Part shown: one piece after another, positions 58,431-64,000 of the stretch
How positions within the stretch are numbered: position 1 is the first letter of the stretch
How the letters are laid out: each line of letters starts with the position of its first letter
Assembly (NCBI GenBank): GCA_949130495.1
Contig: OX422215.1
Span: 10,393,302-10,457,301 of the forward strand
Direction of reading: 5' to 3'
From: Sambucus nigra
Taxonomy: Eukaryota; Streptophyta; Magnoliopsida; Dipsacales; Adoxaceae
DNA: 64,000 nucleotides
Program-made: the position numbers and the translations under genes
The notes under the pieces: model-generated
Database searches by the model: none
Told to the model about the DNA's origin: nothing
The model's input: only the letters and a program-made list of their open reading frames with translations

Positions 58431-60830
58431 ATGGGAAAATCAAATACCCTTGATTCATTTTTTAAGAGAAAACATGCCGAAAGCCAAAATGTTGACTAGT
58501 CTCCAGTTTCCCCCGATACTAATGTTCAAAATTTGGTATGTGAAACACTTGAACACCAAACTTTAAAATTACTGAGAATTGAAGTTGAGGGGTTTGATAT
58601 TGATAATTTAGAGCGTGATCCTGGAAAACGTATCAAAATATGGAGGTATCCCGATAAGCTACTTAATGAAGTTTGACGAGCGTACATCAACTTTGGTCCA
58701 TATCAATGCATTCTTCCAAACTAATCTTTATCTATACATGAAAAACATCCTCATCGTTTTCAAACAATATGGTTTAACATCTTTCCTTCTTGGTTAGAGT
58801 ATTCCCCGAAAAAGGATGCGATATTTTGTTTGCCTTTTATCTCTTTAACAAGGAAGAGACGCATCACGGGGAATTTACTTTTTCAAGGGATGGGTTTAAT
58901 ACATGGAAAAAAGTAGGGAATGGGAAGAAATGTGCATTTTTTAATCATGTAGGGAAAGATCCTAATTCATTACATAAAATTGCTCAAAAATCATGTGATG
59001 ATTTAATGAATCAATCACAACAAATTGAGAAAGTTTCGAGAAACAAACTTTCGAACAAATTGCAAATAGTCGGTTATGACTCAAAACCTCGATTACATCG
59101 GTTCGTTATCTTACTCTAAGGTTTGCCCTTAAGAGCTCATGATGAAAGTAAAGTTCTATCAACCGTGGTAATTTGATTGAATTGATTAAGGTTTTGGCCG
59201 ATAGTAATAAAAATGTTGCAAATGTTGTGTTGGAAAAGGCTCCTCAAAATGCCTCATATATCTCTTATGATGTCCAAATAGAAATCTTAGGTGTTTATGC
59301 AATGAAAATTAGAAAGGTCATATGTGGAGAAATTGGTGATTCAAAGTTTTGTATTCTTGTTAATGAATCTCGAGATATTGCAACAAAGGAGAAAATGACC
59401 CTCGTTTTGAGATTGTTGACAAAAATGGTCTTATTCAGGAGCCTTTTTTTGGTATTGTACATATATCTAATACTATGGCATTAATTCTAAATAAATGAGA
59501 TTTTTTCCATGATTTCTCGTTATGATCTTGAAAAACAAAATATTCGAGGCCAAGGGTATGACGGGGCAAGTAATATGCGAAGTGAATGTAAAAGCCTTAG
59601 TTGCAAAAAATTGTCCATATGTATACTATGTCCATTGTTTTGCTCATCGTTTACAATTGGCATTAGTTGCAATATCTCAAAAAGTTGCTCACTTACATCA
59701 ATTTTTTTCAAAATTGAGTTTCATTATTAATATGGTGGGGTCTTCTTGTAATTGTAACGATGAATTGAAAGTTGCATATGCCTCTAATATTGCTTACTTG
59801 ATTTCCTTAGAAGAACTTGAGACTGGTACATGACTGAATCAAGTAAGTAATTTACAAAAAGCTAGAGAAACAGGATGGAGTTCTCACGTGAGATCTTTTC
59901 TAGTTTGATAAAGATGTTTAGTGCTACTTGTTAGGCTTTATTAAACATCATTGGTGACGGAGGTGGGGAACAAAGTGGATATGCCGATACAGCTTATCGT
60001 TTTTTGATTACTTTCGAGTTCGTATTCATCTTTAATCTTATAAAAGACATTTTTGAAATCACCGATATGCTTTCACAAGCGTTGCAACCAAAATATCAAG
60101 ATATTCTAAATGCAATGAAACTTGTGAAAACCACAAAGACACTCATTCAGAAGTTAAGGGACGTTGGGTGTGACACTTTCATTGATAATGTGAAGTATTT
60201 TTGTGAAAGACGTACAATGGAGGTACCAGATATGAATGCTTTATATCTTGATAGACGGGGTTGAGCTCGTCATCAACAAGATAATTTTACAATTACTGAG
60301 CATTATGGGATTAACATATTTAATGCTACAATTGATTCTCAATTGCATGAGCTAAATTACAGATTTAGTGATCATATGGTAAGGCTACTTATTCTTAGCT
60401 CTTAATTAGATACACAAAATGGGCATACTACTTTTAATGTTGATGATATCTGCAAGCTTTTCGATGATTTTTATCCCGAAGACTTCAGTGCGCATGAAAT
60501 GGATGACTTAAAAATACAATTAAAGCATTATGAGGCTGATGTTCTCCAACATATGGAATTTTAAAAGCTAAACACTCTTTTCGATATATGTCAGTGGTTG
60601 GTGAAAACAATAAAGTTGAATTTTTATCCAGTCCGGTATCAACTGTAACTACCGAATGTGCATTTTCGGCAATGAGTCATGTCAAATCCGAGCTTCAGAA
60701 CAAGATGGAGAATGATTATCTTACAAATTCTCTTATTATCTACATTGAAAAAGATATTGCGATACAGTTTAGTGAGGAATCAATCATAGATGGATTTCGG
60801 GATTTGAAAGAACGTCGTGTGCAATTTTGA
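58431..60830 (+). pseudogene. hAT transposase pseudogene (TTF-type finger, DUF4371, dimerisation domain)
   Basis: Starts MGKSNTLDSFFKRKHAESQN at 58431 and can be followed with several stops and frameshifts to RVQF at 60828. Recognised parts in order: N-terminal basic region; TTF-type segment with NTWKKV and CDDLMNQ (58880-59030); DUF4371 with NASYISYDVQIEILG and CILVNESRDIATK (59240-59390); RGQGYDGASNM (59539) and HCFAHRLQLALVA (59634-59672); hAT C-terminal dimerisation domain TECAFSAMSHVKSELQNKM (60653-60709). The family is that of plant zinc finger MYM-type protein 1-like transposases. The first catalytic Asp is Asn here (LVNES for LVDES). Nuclear enzyme when intact; this copy is dead. Confidence 0.88.
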
Positions 60831-61131
60831 TGCATCTCACTATATTTTTTCTAGTCTTTTTACAATTACTTTCTAATGACGTACCTCTATTTTGGTAATA
60901 ATTGTATCTTGTATATGTGGTGTAATTATTATATTTTAATGGTGAATATATATGATATTTTTGGGAAAAAATGCTTACGGTTGATATCTTGTATATGGTG
61001 CAATTATTATATTGTTGGGAAAAATGTTGCATAAAATGTAAATAACTCGAAAAACCATCCTCGGGAACTCCCGCCCCCGAACTTACATAATTTTTGTGGT
61101 CCCCCAATATAAATTCCTGGCTTCGCCCCTG
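60831..61131 (+). other. 3' non-coding end and terminal repeat of the hAT element
   Basis: Ends CCTGGCTTCGCCCCTG at 61116-61131, whose complement CAGGGGCGAAGCCAGG is a typical hAT terminus. The 5' terminus was not found; the next eight bases CTATACAT have no partner just upstream of 58431, so the left end is probably deleted or rearranged. Confidence 0.65.
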
Positions 61132-61617
61132 CTATACATTCTACACCTTTACGGGAGTAGTACAAATAATACTTTCAATAACCTACCATGTGTCAATACA
61201 ACTGTTGTTCCTAAGACCTATAAGGTTCAACCAATGTTTCACTATGGATACGCGACACGTGATAAAATATAATACGATACTCGGTTACCCCAATTGTTGA
61301 AAAATTGATTTGGATACAACAACAAATAATATCTATAATATTATATGTATATGTTATCTTTTAAATAATATATACAAATATAGCATTAGCATACACAATA
61401 TGTATATATTGATAATTCAAATGTGACTTAATAGTTAAATAAGAAGACACACAATAATAACAAGTCTCGAAACATTGGGCCACCAACTACTGATTATGAA
61501 CTTAAGCATGTTTCCATGGAACATAATGTGTATATAAGTGAGGGTATGATGAGAAATGGGAAAGAGTTCCTGCAACAATCTTGACATGTGCGAGTAAAGA
61601 AGCTATTCCAAGATAGT

Positions 61618-62515
61618 AGACTTAGGTTAGCGACTTGGAACATAGGTAATATGACAAGGAAGCTTCATTTTATAATAGTTTAGTAATAAGTAAGAAAAAC
61701 GATTAAATTAGACATAAAAGTTTATAAAGTAAATATAAGTTATTTTTAGAGGATGGAGTTAGTGAATATCATGATAAGAAGATAAATTAACAAGCTTGTT
61801 TACAAGAAACTAAATGGGTCGGTGAGAACGCTAGGAAATTAGAATATACAGGATTTAAATTATATTTTATAAGAAAATATAGAAATAAGAACGGGGTCAG
61901 AATAATAGTAGATAAGAACCTTAAGGATGATATCATAATCGTTATTAGGAAATGTGATAGACTTATACTTGTAAAACTGGTATTAGGTGAAAATATAATT
62001 AATATGGTTAGTGCTTATGCACCCCGAGTAGGATTAGATGATCACACTAAAGTACAATTTTGGGAACAAATGGATGAACTAATTCAAGAAATAACCATAG
62101 GTAATAAAATCTATATACGAGGAGATTTGAATGGTCTTGTAGGAGAAGATCGTGTATGATATGAGATAGTGAATAAAGGATATGGTTTTAGAGATAGGAA
62201 CGACGGTGAAGAGTCTATCTTAGATTTTACGATAGCTTATGATTTTGAAGTTGTAAATACATATTTGAATAAGAGGCTTGAACAATTAATGTCTTATAAA
62301 AGTGAAACGAATATGAGCCAAATAGACTTTTTATTACTAAAAAAGAATACCGTTTAACATGTAAAGACTGTAAGGTTATCCCAGAGAGAGAGCTTAACCT
62401 CACAGCATAAGATAATGGTGTTGGATATAAATGTTAAAAATCAATTACGAGTGTGAAAAGAGAAGATTAATCTATGAACTAGGTGGTGGAACTTAAAAGG
62501 ACAGAAATTAGAACT
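61618..62515 (+). pseudogene. RTE-type LINE endonuclease remnant
   Basis: A decayed apurinic-endonuclease-like domain: RLATWNIGNMT (61627), CLQETKW with the catalytic Glu (61800-61820), SAYAPRVG (62008), GDLNGLVG in place of GDFN (62121), SQIDFLLL (62317), then DCKVIPRESLTSQHKIMVLD and RWWNLKGQKLE. Stops and frame changes interrupt it, including a TGA at 62157. The series matches proteins often annotated as craniofacial development protein 2-like, which are RTE LINE endonucleases. Reverse transcriptase is absent, so the element is truncated. Confidence 0.82.
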
Positions 62516-62738
62516 TGATACGGGAGCATATAGGACTTAGTCATCATTTTTGTTATTTTTACCCTTTTGTCCCCCTTTAGTATAAATACCCGGAAGGCTC
62601 TCATTTGTTGCACTTTTGCCCATTTGATATTAAGAGACTAGAGAGAGAAATAAAAAACCCTTGTTTATTTTCCATATTATGTAGATAATAATTCTTTTAT
62701 GCTTTCGCACCCTTAATTACATCAAATTGGTATGAGAG
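62516..62738 (+). repeat. Possible LTR end followed by a damaged primer site
   Basis: A TATAAATAC box (62581), purine-rich leader GAGACTAGAGAGAGAAAT and an ACATCA end (about 62724) precede AATTGGTATGAGAG, one base off the tRNA-Met complement GGTATCAGAG. This looks like the right edge of a copia-type 5' LTR. The LTR start and any downstream gag were not found. Confidence 0.4.
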
Positions 62739-63815
62739 TGTGGTTTGTTCTTGGATCAACCAGGTTCATCGAATATTGGGATTTATATTGGATACATCCG
62801 CATGAAACCCAAACTAGCCATAGTGGTGCTCAAATGCGCATACCATTATCCTTGTCCAGCGAAGTCGGACTTGAACGAAAGACCATCGCCCCCGCAGAAC
62901 TACCGATGTTGCCCAGTGGACCTCCTACTGCCAAGTAAGGCAAAATACACATAAACATATCTTCGGTGCTGCCCCAGGAGGCACTAGATCATCTCTCACG
63001 CACTCGTACGACAATTTGAGGAGATCGCGACCCGCGTCAAACCAGAACACGCCAGAATTAGCTTTCGGAAATCCAATAATCAACATCTGATTTCGATTTT
63101 TCAGTAGTTGCGATCAAGGCAGTGGATCAAGGGTGTAATACTCTTTGTAGTAATGGTACTTATATATTATATTAATAATCGAAATACGTTCGAAAGAAAA
63201 AATTGTGAAAAAATGAACAATTATACAATATTTGCCTTATGTAAGACATTGGGATTATTTAGATACTTTGTTCACAAAATAAATAAATGTAAATGCACCA
63301 GAGCAGTTAAGCCATATTTAAGTACCTAAAAGGGCCAGCTATATTAGAGTTATTAATTTAAAAGAAGTAATTTTCTTGGTATAATCCACGCTTTCATTTT
63401 ATATGCTTTATAAAGTAACACATTCCGAAAAGAACCAAAGTTCCAGATTCGATATGGGACAATTTAGTATTTCTTCATTCATTTTCATCCAATAAAAAAA
63501 TATTGTTTCTTCGTATGAACATCCACGAATCTGATCTATTACCCTTCGCGCTTTGTGAGAAAACATAGATATATGTTGACCTAAAGCGTATATGTAAGGA
63601 CACAAATTTCTAATTGAGTCCATATGTAGCATTGGCTTAATTCTGAACAAAACAATTGAGTCATGGGATAAAAGTTTTCACCCTTCCAAGCCTATGACGA
63701 GTGTTGGTTGAAGACGATGCAGCCTAGATATTAAAGTTCATCCTTTTTGGGTTTTTGTGCCACATCTCATGTCATCAACATGAGGATTCCAACGTCTCCA
63801 AAATGTATGAATGCA

Positions 63816-63819
<4 letters not shown>
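62739..63819. other. Unassigned region
   Basis: A less AT-rich zone at 62740-63060 has overlapping short open stretches without recognisable similarity. The rest is AT-rich and featureless. Confidence 0.4.

Positions 63820-63854
<35 letters not shown>
63820..63854. repeat. (TA)n microsatellite
   Basis: About 17 TA units, followed at once by GGGAGACTTGG. Confidence 0.95.
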
Positions 63855-63857
<3 letters not shown>

Positions 63858-64000
63858 AGACTTGGAATATGTTTATGGGTGTTATTTTTGTCTAAACGAC
63901 TTTTATTTTCAGAAAATATTTTTAGAACTTTGTATAAAAAAATTTAGGCACAAAATGCAATTTTAAAAATTTTCTGAAAAGTCGTTCGAAAGAATTTTTC
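63855..64000. mobile_element. Inverted repeat at window edge, possible MITE end
   Basis: GGGAGA directly follows a TA microsatellite, as in the foldback element at 50196. Within it AAACGACTTTTATTTTCAG (63894) is nearly complementary to ATTTTCTGAAAAGTCGTT (63969). Cut off by the window end, so only tentative. Confidence 0.35.

Noticed and set aside
57900..61131. hAT MITE copy B and the adjacent hAT transposase as one element
   Set aside because: MITE ends (AAGGTTCTAAAA type) differ from the transposase 3' end (CAGGGGCGAAGCC type), and the MITE has its own exact 8-bp duplication at 58313-58320.
1..64000. CRISPR arrays, operons, tRNA or rRNA genes, host protein genes
   Set aside because: No spaced direct repeats, no tRNA-like folds noticed, and every coding similarity is to transposable elements; the setting is a plant nuclear genome.

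Overview
This window looks like a retrotransposon-dense, AT-rich stretch of a flowering plant (probably eudicot) nuclear chromosome. Nearly every coding segment belongs to a transposable element. Domain order, tRNA-Met-type primer sites, polypurine tracts, TG...CA LTRs and 5-bp target duplications are all readable. I found no confident host gene, rRNA, tRNA or CRISPR array.

Layout. (1) 1-4852: 3' end of a Ty3/gypsy element of Tat type, with two antisense gene blocks between the missing pol and a 495-bp 3' LTR. (2) 4972-13651: element E1, a complete young Ty1/copia element of SIRE type, with one frameshift inside RT. (3) 13657-16169: spacer. (4) 16175-25986: element E2, a SIRE-like copia with 1.95-kb LTRs, a gag frameshift, five in-frame stops and a mutated RT active site. 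(5) 25992-28455: spacer. (6) 28461-45893: element E3, a Tekay/Del-like gypsy element with 3-kb LTRs and a decayed interior. It is split by a reversed nested element E4 (33220-40322), a gag-only SIRE-like element with no pol. (7) 46388-52337: element E5, a second Tekay-like family reduced to an LTR, about 400 bp of interior and a truncated LTR. A foldback MITE sits in its TA microsatellite, and a hAT MITE sits in that MITE. (8) 54442-56633: an L1-type LINE ORF1 fragment split by a solo copia LTR. (9) 57900-58312: a second hAT MITE of the same family. (10) 58431-61131: a hAT transposase pseudogene. (11) 61618-62515: an RTE-type LINE endonuclease remnant. (12) 62516-64000: a possible LTR end and a cut-off inverted repeat.

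How the parts relate. Three SIRE-like elements (E1, E2, E4) share gag type, primer site and a GGGGGAGAT polypurine junction. E4 keeps gag, LTRs, primer site and polypurine tract but has no protease, integrase, RT or RNase H, so it must have been moved by enzymes from a relative. E1 has the same PPT-LTR junction and a closely similar Gag. Counting LTR mismatches by eye gives E1 about 1.4%, E2 about 2%, E4 about 2.5% and E3 about 4% (E3 over its first ~430 bp only). That order fits E4 having landed inside E3.

Most striking pattern: four LTR families (E1, E3, E4, E5) each carry a cluster of their own self-complementary CpG-containing word, CGGACCGGTCCG, GATCGATC, TCGTTCGAACGA or an ACCGGTTC/CCGAACC type. 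In the two Tekay-like families the cluster lies at nearly the same distance (about 1.12 kb) from the LTR start although the word differs.
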